Part shown: one piece after another, positions 23,219-33,686 of the stretch
Layout: every line of letters begins with the position of its first letter
How positions within the stretch are numbered: position 1 is the first letter of the stretch
DNA from: Miscanthus floridulus
Lineage: Eukaryota; Streptophyta; Magnoliopsida; Poales; Poaceae
Assembly: GCF_019320115.1 (NCBI RefSeq)
Contig: NC_089597.1
Location: 119,480,000-119,543,999, forward strand
Reading direction: 5' to 3'
DNA length: 64,000 bases
The notes under the pieces: generated by a model
Database searches by the model: none
What the model was told of the DNA's origin: nothing
The model's input: only the letters and a program-made list of their open reading frames with translations
Translations under genes and position numbers: made by a program

Positions 23219-24564
23219 GGAATTTCCCATCAATGATTCATTGCAGGACGACATGCTCTTTAAGATCACAAAATCTAACCCCTGGTATGCAAATATTGTT
23301 AATTTCATGGTTGCAGGATATGTACCACCAGGGGAGAACAAAAGGAAGCTCATCTATGAAAAGTCTTCTCCACATATGGGATGAACCGTACTTTTTCAGA
23401 GTCTGCTTCGATGGCCTACTCAGAAGGTGTGTATTAGCAGAAGAAGGCATCAAAATCATCGAGCGATGCCACTCATCATCATATGGAGGACATTATGGTG
23501 CATTTCGCACTCATTCAAAGATCTTGCAAAGTGGACTCTTTTGGCCAACCATGTATGAAAAGACAAGGGACTTCGTCCAGAGGTGTGGATCATGTCAGAG
23601 GCATGGGAACATAAATTCAAGAGATGCCATGCCACTGACCAACAACCTCTAGATTGAGCTTTTCGATGTCTGGGGTATCGATTACATGGGACCATTTCTA
23701 AAGTCAAAGAATTGTGAGTACATCTTGGTGGCAGTTGATTATGTCTTGAAGTGGGTTGAAGCCTTGCCATTTAGAGCTGCTGATGCAAAGAACTCCAAGA
23801 AGATGTTTGAAAAGACAATATTTTCACGTTTTAGAGTTCCTAGAATGGTGATTAGTGATGGAGGCACTCACTTCACTGACAAGAACTTTCACAAGTACTT
23901 GTTAAGACATGGAATCTATCACAATATCGCTACTCCATATCACCCTCAGACAAGTGGCTAAGCAGAAACATCAAACAAACAAATCAAGAATATTCTGTAG
24001 AAGACGGTCAACGAGATGTGGACTGCATGGAAGGACAGACTACTCGATGCACTATGGGCTTACAGAATAGCCTATAAAACACCATTTGGAATGTCACCAT
24101 ATCAACTCGTCTATGGGAAGACCTATCATCTACCTATTGAGCTAGAATTCATGGCTCACTGGGCCATCAAATGATGGAACATGGACTTTGAAGCTACAGG
24201 AATCAAGAGGAAGATGCAACTCTCTGAGCTCGATGAATGACATGAAAAAGCATATCACAATGCCAAGACATACAAGGAGAAAACCAAGAGATGGCATGAT
24301 AAGAAAATCAAGAAGAAGGAGTTCGCCCCGAGAGATAAGGTATTACTTTTTAATTCCTAGGTTAAATTATTCGGGCACAGAAAACTTTGGAGCAAATGGG
24401 AAGGACCATTCGAGGTTATAAGCACTTCATCGCATGGAGCGGTAACACTTCAAAATAACAAAGGTACGTTATTCAAGGTAAATGGTCACTGTCTCAAGAT
24501 CTTTCTAGAACCTAAAAACCCACCTGAGGATTTGGATGATGTAGATTTTATTATTTTGCCATAG
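23219..24564 (+). pseudogene. int: Athila integrase
   Basis: The HHCC zinc-binding part is at about 23470-23610 (CHSSSYGGHYGAFRTHSK ... RCGSCQRHG). The catalytic core keeps all three acidic residues: Asp in WGIDYMGPF (about 23675), Asp in ISDGGTHF (about 23855), Glu in AETSNKQ (about 23966), but a TAA stop precedes the Glu. Downstream are KDRLLDALWAYRIAYKTPFG, SPYQLVYGK and a C-terminal WEGPFEVISTSSHGAVTL block, ending PEDLDDVDFIILP at 24564. A frameshift near 23360-23385 and five or more stops inactivate it. Confidence 0.9.
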
Positions 24565-24862
24565 AATTACATCTCTACCCTCTTGATTATGATTCGTATC
24601 GCGGTAGTATATTCCTTGGAACTAGATAAACATTAGAAACTGTTGTGCGAAAAATCTACGAGAGGTGCCACCCTATAGGGCTGGCCTACCCCACCTATAG
24701 GCCGGCTAGCCCACCTGTCTGTCTCCTCACCCCTACTCAATTTGCTTGTGAACCTTCCAGAGTATTCCCATGAGAATATCCAATTTTTTGAGCCATTCAG
24801 GTTTTCCTCGTCACGAGACTCCTAATGGATAGATCTTGATCCCTGATGCCCATCTATTCCCC

Positions 24863-24872
24863 CTATATAAAC
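24863..24872 (+). promoter_or_regulatory. TATA box upstream of the Athila accessory ORF
   Basis: CTATATAAAC, a good plant TATA match, lies 83 bases before the ATG at 24955. The stretch between is C-rich (CCTTCCATCTCCAGCAGCAC), as in a plant 5' UTR. It suggests a separate transcript for the ORF downstream of pol. Confidence 0.6.
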
Positions 24873-24954
24873 AAGCCCCTGCCCGCCTCTATATCCATTC
24901 TAACAAACCCTTCCATCTCCAGCAGCACCCAAGCTCTCCTCCTCTCAAGTTCCA

Positions 24955-25479
24955 ATGGCTGGTAGAGAGATCATCCCCTACAGAGTTGAAGAAGCCATAC
25001 CGCTAAGCATCATCCTCTCATGAGTAGTAGCTCTTGTTCCCTCTAACCTATCCTACTTTGCCCAAGCCATCCATCGTCCGATGATCACTTTGCCGCCACC
25101 GCGTCTACTTCTTCAAGACAAGCCATGCTAGCCGGAGGCGCCGAAGATCAAGGTCTCGAAGGAGATCAACCTCCTTTCTCCAAGACCGAATGAGACGCTG
25201 ACTGGGGTGAAGACCAACAAGTTTGGAGATGTCACATGCGCCAAATACAAGTCAATCACGCCTCGCTTGACCATAGATGGTGTTCGTGCTGCTCCTGAGC
25301 ATGTCAAAGTCGTGCCGCCAAAGGAGAAGAAGAAGAGGGCACCACCCTCTACCCTAGAGAATGAGGAGAAAAGCCAATCGCCAACCGTTGCTATGCAACA
25401 TAGGATTGATAAAGAGCACATCCATTGTAGGAACATAAAATATGAGCTTACTATCTTAAGTCGCTACGTTGTCAATTAG
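24955..25479 (+). pseudogene. Accessory ORF 3' of Athila pol, function unknown
   Basis: One frame of 175 codons begins MAGREIIPYRVEEAIPLSII, crosses TGA at about 25021 and TAG at about 25129, and stays open from 25207 (MKTNKFGDVTCAKYKSITPR) to 25479. It contains a basic stretch, PPKEKKKRAPPS, that could be a nuclear-localisation signal. Athila elements often carry an env-like ORF at this place, but I see no signal peptide or membrane segment, so I do not call it env. Confidence 0.55.
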
Positions 25480-27071
25480 GACAAGTTTAAGAATTAAGAG
25501 TTTGGTTGTGGATCGATAGGGCACAAATTAGGTCAATGTTTAGGTTGTTTGCTTAGCTCAGAGGGTTAGGTAGGTTGAAGTTTGTGCTGGCCAATTGAAA
25601 GTTTGTGTTTAGGTTGAATTGTGTAATAAAGTGCCTTATCAATAGAATTTTGTTAATTCTACCTGCTCTCTATTTCTTTGTATATGTTTGTCTCCACATG
25701 TTGTGCATGAAGGAAAACAAGAAACCAGCGTGGGGGAAGCACACCATGACAATGAAATGAGATCCGAACGCAAAAATCACGAAATTTAGAAAGCAATGGA
25801 CCAAATACCACGCTTGCCAAAGTTGGACCAAAATAGGCCTGAGAGTGGGCCACCCGACCTCCTACATATGCCGGTCGGCCTAGCCCAGTGCCGCCTTGCC
25901 TCATGTTTCATCCACGGTCAGGTTTGAGTCCTATATGATCTATTCTCACATGTTTCGCTTTCCTTTCAAATCAAAATGAAAATCCTTTGATAAAACAATT
26001 TTAAAACCTGAGCAAAGATTATTTCAGTCATGACTTAAGGATAGACTCACATAATACTTTTCCTAGAAGTCTTGCTACTATTGAGAACTTATTATTAGGG
26101 ACCCCATGTTACTTAAGTTGTTGTGGAATGAGATATAGTAGAATAATGAGAACTTGATTCTTGATGTCTCGTTATTGGAGAATTTTATTTCAAAAATTAA
26201 AATGAATAGCTACACCTCTCCTTTGTGGTAAAGCAATATCCTACCAGAGCCAAATATGATAGACTAGAAAACCTTCTACATATACTACTTGCTATTGTGT
26301 TGAGTTTGGTCAAACCTTGTGACCCTTGTTGAGAAATTTATCATGCTCCTAAGATCAAGATGACATACATTTATGTGCTGCTCCTACATTGGGGGTACGC
26401 AAAAATATGTTTTCCATCCACCCAAAAATGATCTACTCCTACACCGGGAGTAGACACAAAAATATGTTTGTTAGGATAAATGCTCCAAGTTCTTGCAAAT
26501 GTCTCTCTTGAAAAGTTTTAATTGCAGAAAAAGAGGCATGGGCTATGCAAGAGTTTTTCATGAAAGAAAGAAAAATGGAAAAAGAATTGAAAAAATGGAC
26601 AAGTGTCCAAGATATTTAAAACAATGTGTACTTTGATGCCCGCCTGAAAAAAAGAAAAGAAAGAAAGATGAATAAGATAGCCCATGTTTTCTCGCAAAAG
26701 TTTCAAAGTTTTAGCAAGAGAGATGTGTTTCAAGGAGCATAGTAAAATTAGGTTAGCCACCATATATATACATCCACACACATGCTCATCTTGATCTAAG
26801 AGTATAATATTTTTCCTCCTTGGATCCTTATTTTGACTTTATAATATATGCAATGCAAGTATGTTCTCATATTTATCCCTACCTGAGCTCCACATAAGCT
26901 TTTAAGTAGTAGGTAAAAAGAAGGCAAGAACATCAATTCCTTGGTAAGGATCCAAAAATACTACATATATTAAGTGATTTGAGAGTACTACGAAAGGAGA
27001 AGGTAAGTTATGTTTTGTTTTCACAAATCTTAAAAAGTTTCTCCAGTTTACTTGACTGAAGATGATGATCT
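25480..27071 (+). other. Athila 3' non-coding region, left part
   Basis: AT-rich sequence with no supported coding region. It contains an imperfect direct repeat near 26372-26470: CTCCTACATTGGGGGTACGC and CTCCTACACCGGGAGTAGAC, each followed by AAAAATATGTTT. It is cut at 27076 by the second Tat element and continues at 49835. Confidence 0.6.
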
Positions 27072-27076
27072 GTTTC
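27072..27076. repeat. TSD of Tat element 2, left copy (GTTTC)
   Basis: GTTTC at 27072-27076 is repeated exactly at 49830-49834 outside the two LTRs. Confidence 0.95.
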
Positions 27077-27578
27077 TGTCGACACAAAAATGTGTCGATC
27101 ATGTCGAGCACACGAGCAAGCCGGTAGGGTCTGCTCGATGGAGCTAGAGATCTGCCTAGCTTCAACGCAGGGATGATCGATCCTGCGTACTCCTCCCGAG
27201 ACGTGCCAATCAATTTGACCCTGTAATTGACAATGAGAGAAAGTTTATCAGTAATTTATTGTGGAACATGCCGGTCTATGCCTAGACAGTTCCAAGTGTG
27301 CCACTTCAGGAGCGACCAGATGGGAAGAGCGACTGAATAGCCGATCCGCATAGAAATCGATTGTTACGGACTGTAAAGCTTGTTGGTAGCGATTGATTTT
27401 ATGTTGATAGGTACAGTGCACGCATATGTAAATGAGATCATCAGCTAGGTGGATATTATCAGTATGAATCATTGAGCTGATGAATCTAACGAGAGAAGAT
27501 ATAACATGCGAACAAATCAACTATCTAATACGAACGGATCTATAGACGCTCTGAATCTAATATGTTACCACCAACAAT

Positions 27579-28550
27579 GAGGTTCGACCAGATCGATGGC
27601 AGCTATGATGATAGTAACAAACTAAAGCCGAAGAATCCACAAAGACATCTGTACTTCGACAGGCTTTTCGAAAGACATGCTATACGTGAAGGTTCGGATG
27701 AATCGGCTAAAATAGCCGATTTAGGTGAAAAGAACTACAGCGTATGAACAATCGACTGTTTCATGTGAACAAACCTATGGACTCCTCAGACTCAACCCGC
27801 TATCTCTAACAGTGGGGATCGACCAGATCGATGCAGCTATGAAAAAGACAACGAATCAAACCCTTAAAGTACACAGATCTACTCACACTTAACGAAATCA
27901 TGTAAACATGCTATAGGCGTTAACGCATAGGCGATCGGCTATTTAGCCAATGCAGGCATAGCAAACAGGTAAGATCACGCCTAACCAGGAACAAATATAC
28001 TAACTAGCATCCTCCAATCTACAGTGCCATCAGTGGGGATCGACCGGATCGTTACAACCATAATGGAGAATCATAAACTAGATTCAACTAGCCAGCAGAT
28101 CTCTTCAAGGTTATGCATGCCTTAACCACGTACTATGCATGATCAAGATCGAAGTGAAATAGCCAATGAAACATAAACTGTCATTCAAGGTAGATAATAT
28201 CATGTTGTAACAAATGAATGATGGATCTAAAGGATATGAGGCCGATCTAATTCGATCTTGACCGGGCAATTGATGTTGCTGTAAACTAATAACAATGAAA
28301 AAACATCAGCAAGATCGGTAACTTAATGAATCTACCCAAAGGATGCCACCCTTAGATAGAGCCAATAACTTGACCTTAATCTAGTTCGAGCAGTGGAGGT
28401 CGATCGGATCAATGCGGTAGACAAGAGTCGATAACTAGCTTATACCAGAGTTGTAGTGGAGGTAGGCCAGATCAATGCAGCAGTATGAACAAAAGTATAA
28501 GCCATGATGGTACTTACAGACAAGCCAGAGGTCGGCCGGACCGATGCAGC
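27579..28550. repeat. Six dispersed copies of a 25-30 base motif in the Tat element 2 LTR
   Basis: A motif close to GTGGGGATCGACCGGATCG followed by ATGCAGC occurs near 27579, 27811, 28031, 28391, 28454 and 28523, and again in the other LTR (for example 48411, 49250, 49305). Spacing is about 220-360 bases for the first gaps and 63-69 for the last two. All copies have the same orientation. It looks like the remains of an expanded repeat or a repeated binding site. Confidence 0.75.
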
Positions 28551-28673
28551 CCTGCTCGCTGAAGAACTCACCGAGATCTACTCTACTCCTACTCCTAAGG
28601 GGTGGCTAGAGCCAAAAAAGTAAGTAACTTGTATTTGATTGATTGTGTGTCCTTTACAATTGCCAGGGTCCAA

Positions 28674-28681
28674 TATTTATA
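28674..28681 (-). promoter_or_regulatory. TATA box in a Tat element 2 LTR
   Basis: Reads TATAAATA on the - strand, preceded by GGG. The same box is at 49519-49526 in the 5' LTR. Confidence 0.65.
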
Positions 28682-28985
28682 CCCAGAACCTATGCATGAA
28701 TCCTATTTAAGCATAACCCATTACAATCTTTGACACAAGAGAAAACATTCCTAATTTAAGATAACTTAGACCCTAATCTTTCCCTTTTTTGTAGAGTCCA
28801 ACATGTTTTTTCCTGAAGCCAACTGTAGTTTTTATCGTTATCTGCTGGCGCTACCTGAAGAGAGCCGATTCCAGTACTGTATTCGAATCAGCTAATACTG
28901 ACCTTTATGCGATTGATTCTTTGATGACATGATCTTGGGAGCTTTCGAGTTCCTACAGTTCTTCTTCCAAATTTTAGTGTAAACA

Positions 28986-29000
28986 CATGCCCCCCAATTT
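28986..29000 (-). other. Polypurine tract of Tat element 2
   Basis: On the - strand AAATTGGGGGGCATG abuts the 3' LTR start at 28985. The G-run and position identify it as the plus-strand primer. Confidence 0.82.
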
Positions 29001-29950
29001 TGGGATAAAAGTAATTTTATTCTAAAATTATCATGCCTGCACCCCCGATAGGTCCATGGTCATGGGTAGAGAATCTTGATCTGAGGTCCACTGTTTGTCA
29101 CCGTCTTTGCCAGCTCATGAGCCCATGCTTCAAAACTTTACAAGAGCATCATTGCTTCACAGGCGCTTAGATCCATCTTTCAGGCCGAAAATAAAATGTC
29201 TATCCGACTCTAGCAAGAGCAATTCAACAACTCAGTTATGTCTCTCTTCTGCCTACTTTCTCGAGTGCCTCTAGCTTCAACAGACCCTCCATGGCCTAAT
29301 CCCTTGCTATGAGGATCTTAAGTGGTTAGAAGAATTCTTGTGTATAGGGTTATTGTGTCGCTCATCTTAGCGCCTTGTCGAGCAAGAGGATCAGCTACGG
29401 TGGTCAAAAGAATTCTTATGATATCACCTGAGTCTTCTCTCCATGATTGTAGAGCTATTCTAGTGTTTGCAAGGGCTAAAATATGTGGACACCTTCCCCT
29501 TGTTTGCTTCATCAAATGCCCATTGGGAAAACCACAGACTTCTTTCTCATAGTTTTCCAGCCACTGAGAAATGGGCACCTTTTAGTAGGCGGCTTTCTTT
29601 CCCATTGTTTCCTAGTCACCGAGAAATCAGTTGGGCATCTGTTAAGTAGACAGCCTTTGCCCTTGTCCTGATACAATTTTATTAATGGGCCAATGTGACT
29701 CGGTTCATGATGACCTTCGGCCTTGTGGGAATCCAGACTCCCATCAATCCAAAGAAACCTTGGTGGGTTGACTGCTGGTCAATGTAAACCTTTTGTATCC
29801 ATCCCATGATATTTTGTGATTATGGGAAGCAATAAGTCTGAATCTGTTATCTCTTCCTTATCTGTCCCCTGAATTTTCGGAGCGTCGATCCGTTTCCGTA
29901 TCTGACTTCAATTCCATAACCTCAGCGAAATCTATCTTCTCACCTTCCCG
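29001..29950. other. Tat element 2 spacer between the 3' LTR and the antisense gene
   Basis: No supported gene. It contains two imperfect local repeats. One is AGAAGAATTCTTGTG / AAAAGAATTCTTATG near 29330 and 29405. The other is an approximately 60-base duplication at about 29560-29665, marked by CCACTGAGAAATGGGCACCT and CACCGAGAAATCAGTTGGGC. Short open frames here are not recognisable proteins. Confidence 0.55.
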
Positions 29951-29952
29951 GG

Positions 29953-29962
29953 CTATATATAC
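29953..29962 (+). promoter_or_regulatory. TATA box of the antisense gene in Tat element 2
   Basis: CTATATATAC is a strong plant TATA match, 93-102 bases before the ATG at 30055 and on the strand opposite to gag-pol. Confidence 0.62.
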
Positions 29963-30054
29963 GGGCCACGGCTGTGGATCGAAAAACAACCTGCTTCGTC
30001 TCAAACCTTTCATGTCTTTGGTGCGGTTTTCTGCTTTTCCATAGGTTTGAGATC

Positions 30055-30827
30055 ATGGAGAATAGCAAGAGGTCTGCTGAAGGGGCTCTTAATGGATCTA
30101 TGTCATCACGCCAGCGCCTTCATCATCAGGAGGGTGCAACTCTGGATGCCCCTACCATCCTAGAGCATAGGGCCGACCTGCTCAGCCTTCAGGATCATCC
30201 TCATCAATAGCTCACTGCCAGCTCCCCTGCTATCTGAGGAGATGGAATGACAACAATGATCTGCTCGCCTCCATTGATCAGACTGGCCTAAATCTCACCG
30301 ACTGCCTCTCCCTTACAGAATCAGCTCTGACCATGGTTCGATGTTGATCGTCTCCCACAGTCAATCCAGTGGAGGATAGGTTGGCTGAGGTCAAGGCCAG
30401 AATTATGGGTAAGCTGTCTACCACAACTCTCTATCTCTTCTTAATTTTATCTTCAAGATCCTGATCATCTCTCCTTTGAATCTTTTTAGATCTATCGGCT
30501 CAGCTGGAAAGCCTCCAATTAGGTGCAGAGTACGCGGTGGGATTCATCAATGCCAGAGGCGCTGTCCTAGCAATCTGCCTATATGACATCCTAAACCATG
30601 TTAGGGAGGTTGCTCTGCATGGCGTCTATCATGGTGCTACCATGGCGTTGGTGGCTACACAAGCCTGTTCTAGCCACGAGCTTTAGCTTCTTCCCCACGG
30701 TTTTCTAGCTACGACACACCCTAGGGATCATGAGCGCTTGGTCGAGGATTTCTTTGATGTCGCCAACTCTATAACCCTTACTTCCTAGGCCAATGATATA
30801 GTAAACAAAGTATTTTTCAGCCCGTAG
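30055..30827 (+). pseudogene. Spliced antisense gene of Tat element 2, function unknown
   Basis: Exon 1 starts MENSKRSAEGALNGSMSSRQ at 30055. After stops and a frameshift near 30210-30240 it continues NDNNDLLASIDQTGLNL, SLTESALTMVRC and VEDRLAEVKARIM to a donor at 30409 (GTAAGC). The intron 30409-30489 ends CTTTTTAG. Exon 2 reads LSAQLESLQLGAEYAVGFIN, GVYHGATMALVATQA and HERLVEDFFDVANSI, ending at a TAG at 30825-30827. The layout (first exon, short intron, helical second exon, opposite to gag-pol) matches the accessory antisense ORFs known from Tat elements. Two stops within exon 2 (TAG) and those in exon 1 disable it. It shows no evident similarity to the large antisense gene at 8951-12743 apart from its place and helical composition. 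Confidence 0.65.
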
Positions 30828-31043
30828 TTTGTAATAGGTGATATTAGCAAACAATTTCTTCGTCTTAAGTGATTTCTTTTGCTTCGTACTTCATATTCCA
30901 TGCATCAATCTATTTGTGTTTGTTTTGTTCTTATAGGCGATACATATCGTACCAGCTTCTACCCTTTCGGGTTTATTTTTTATACTAGAGGCGATACCCT
31001 TATGGTATCGGCTATTAGAGCCAACGATCGAATAAATCGGTTG

Positions 31044-32504
31044 TTAAGTATTAATCCAAATGCTAGGATAATATTTCTTCAGATATTTCCCATTGATTGC
31101 TCTGCCAAATTCTTCCTCTCCTCTTAGTGTCTCCAAAATATAAGCATTACTAGGCGCACAATATTTAATTCGATAAGGTCCTTCCCAATTAGGTGACCAT
31201 TTGCCGAACTTGCTATCTTTTGACCCGATCGGCAATTTCACTTTCTAGACCAAGTCTCCTTCAGAAAATTGCTTGCTCTTGACTTTTTTATTGTAATATT
31301 TTGCAACCCTTAGTTTATTGGCTTCGATATTCTCAAGAGGACATAGCCGGTAGCAACTCAAGTCCTCTAAGTCGTCTAACATAAGATTCTTGTAGACTTC
31401 AGCTGATAAATCATTTTGTAACGTAACACGCCTCGATCCAGTTTGAACTTCCCAAGGAAGGACTGCATTATGGCCATACACAAGTTCATAAGGTGACATT
31501 TTAAGCAATCCATGACAGGCCATCCTATATGCCCATAATGCCTCATTAAGCGTCGAATGCCACTTCCTTGGCTGCTCCTCAATCTTTTTCTTGATCAGCT
31601 TAATCATAATCTGATTGGTTGCCTCTGCCTAGCCATTGGCCTGAGCATAGTAAGGAGAAGAATTTAGTAGCTTAATTCCCATACTGGTAGCAAAATCTCC
31701 AAACTCCTCTAATGTGAACATTGTCCCTTGATCGGTAGTGATAGTTTGAGGAATTCCAAAACGATACACAATATGCTCCTTGACAAAATCAACCATGTTC
31801 TTTGATGTTACCATCTTCAAAGGAATTGCCTCAACCCACTTAGTGAAGTAATCCGTTGATACCAATATGAACTTATGTCCTTTACTTGAGGGTGGAAAAA
31901 TCTGGCCAATTAAATCAATTCCCCAGCCTCAAAATGACCATGGTTTGATTATTGGATTCATAGCCGATGCACATGATTTCTGGACATTACCAAAACGTTG
32001 ACAGATCTGGCACCCCTTATAATATTCAAAATAGTCTTCCAATATTGTTGGCAAAAAATATTCAGTTCCACGAATAATCCATTTCATCTTATAAGCCGAT
32101 TGATGAGCCCCACATATCCCTTCATGTACTTTGCCCATCAACACCTTAGCTTCCTCTTGATTTAAGCATTTGAGCAACACCCCATCGACTATTTTATAAT
32201 ATAGCTGATCATCCAGTAAAACATACTTAGTTGATTTATATCTTAGCTTTCTGGCAACTTTCTGTGACGGATTCCTAAGGTAATCGGCTATTTTAACTCT
32301 CCAATCATCATTCGATGTTTCACTACTCAAGACTTCTTGAAACATTTGATAACCTAACGCACTTTGAGCTAAATGATTAGCCTCTTGATTCTGTGCTCTC
32401 GGAATATGTTGAAAAGAGACATGAAGAAATTCCCTGAGCAACCTTTGGCACTCATCATAGTATACTCTTAGAGTATCTTCTTTGCACTCATATAGACCGA
32501 TCAA
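31044..32504 (-). pseudogene. int: Tat element 2 integrase
   Basis: One frame runs from the RNase H into integrase and ends KYLKKYYPSIWINT at 31044. The zinc-binding part is at about 32130-31985 (HEGICGAHQSAYKMKW, then GCQICQRFG). All three catalytic residues are present: Asp in WGIDLIGQIF (about 31915), Asp in TTDQGTMF (about 31725), Glu in AEATNQIM (about 31625), with a TAG stop just before the Glu block. Then RKWHSTLNEALWAYRMACHG, MSPYELVYGHNAVLPW and the C-terminal WEGPYRIKYCAPSNAYI. Three stops are seen (about 31929, 31629, 31245) and no frameshift. Confidence 0.9.
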
Positions 32505-32522
32505 CTGATTAATAATTAACTA

Positions 32523-32930
32523 TTAATCTCCAAATATTTTAATTGCTTTGGCCTTTACTTCATGAAGAAGTTGAAGTCCCTTAAGAATAGCTTCATATTC
32601 CGCTTGGTTGTTGGTAATCATTGGTTCAGTCGGAAGAGCAAACTCGAAACTTGCCCCCTGATGTGAAATAATAACAATGTCAATGCCACCACCTTGCTTG
32701 CATGATGACCCATCAAAGAACAGCGTCCATGGTACCGGCTCCACATAGCCAACAATTGGCTTATGATGCTGGGTGACAAAATCGGCCATTACTTGTCCTT
32801 TGACTGCTTTAGCCGATTCGTACCTCAAGCCAAATTCTAACAATGCAAGAATACACTTTCCCACTCTCCCATTCAGTATTGGCATTGATAACATGGCTTG
32901 ATCACACCAGCCTTGGAAACAACCATACAC
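32523..32930 (-). pseudogene. Tat element 2 second (archaeal-type) RNase H
   Basis: WTLFFDGSSCKQGGGIDIVI carries the first Asp; NNQAEYEAILKGLQLLHEV carries the Glu; the later parts (HIPRAQNQEANHLAQSA, about 32410-32370) continue across a stop at 32523 into the 32504 frame. Conserved placement between the first RNase H and integrase marks the Tat lineage. Confidence 0.85.
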
Positions 32931-33681
32931 TCGGCTGATAATAAGTAGTGTCGTAACTTAGTGCAAGAGAAATATAAGCACAAACATAACTTATCGGTGG
33001 GAGAATATCTTGTTTCTGAATCCAGAAGTCTTCTACTCAGATAGAAAACAACTTGCTCTTTTCCTTCAAACTCTTGCATCAAGGCTGATCCAATTATTTT
33101 GTCATCGGCCGATATGTACAACTTAAAAGGCTTATCTTACTAAGGAGGGACCAGTACAGGTGGACATTTCATATATTCTTTTATCTCCTCAAACGCCTTT
33201 TGTTGTATGTCACCCCACTTAAATTCTTGATCATTTTCAACTTTAACAAGGAAGAAAATGGCATAACTCTTTCTGATAAATTTAAAATGAATCTTCTGAT
33301 AAAATTAATCTTACCAAGCAAAGATTGTAACTCTGTTTTAGTAGTCGAGAGAACTGCCTCATCAATTGCTTTCATACTTTTTTGACCAACTTCGATTCCT
33401 CTCTCGTGGACCATGAAACCCAAGAATTGTCCAGCTAATACTCCAAAGGCACACTTATTATGATTCATCTTTAGACCATGTTTTCACGTGCATTCCAGAG
33501 TCTCCCGCAAATCAGCCAGATGCCCTTTGTACCCCTTGAATTTTATTATTACATCATCAATGTAGATTTCAACAATCCTGTCGATCGACTTATGAAAAAT
33601 ATAGTTCATTGCCCTCTGATAAGTTGCACCGGCATTCTTCAGACCAAAGGTCATCACAACCCACTCAAATAAACCGATTAC
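32873..33681 (-). pseudogene. pol: Tat element 2 reverse transcriptase (C-terminal part) and first RNase H
   Basis: The frame resumes at 33681 right after the Tekay-type insertion with GVIGLFEWVVMTFGLKNAGA and then TYQRAMNYIFHKSIDRIVEI. The catalytic block follows as YIDDVI, both Asp residues kept (about 33563). NHNKCAFGVLAGQFLGFMVH, then the first RNase H: LYISADDKIIGSALMQEFEG, VVFYLSRRLLDSETRYSP and RHYLLSAECMVV. Frameshifts occur near 33190 and 32900. The N-terminal half of RT is at 43964-44490. Confidence 0.9.
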
Positions 33682-33686
33682 GCCAG
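33682..33686. repeat. TSD of the Tekay-type element, left copy (GCCAG)
   Basis: GCCAG precedes the left LTR; the right copy at 43959-43963 is GCAAG (one change). Collapsing the two restores the RT frame ...AFRCP then GVIGLF. Confidence 0.85.

Larger units (their letters stand above)
27077..28985 (-). repeat. Tat element 2, 3' LTR (element orientation)
   Basis: 1909 bases, TGTCGACACAAAAATG...GTGTAAACA on the + strand. It pairs with 47911-49829. A - strand TATA box (TATAAATA) lies at 28674-28681. Six copies of a short motif are spread through it (separate entry). Confidence 0.94.

Noticed and set aside
25659..25904. - strand 81-codon frame in the Athila 3' region
   Set aside because: No motif, no start context, opposite to the element; consistent with chance.
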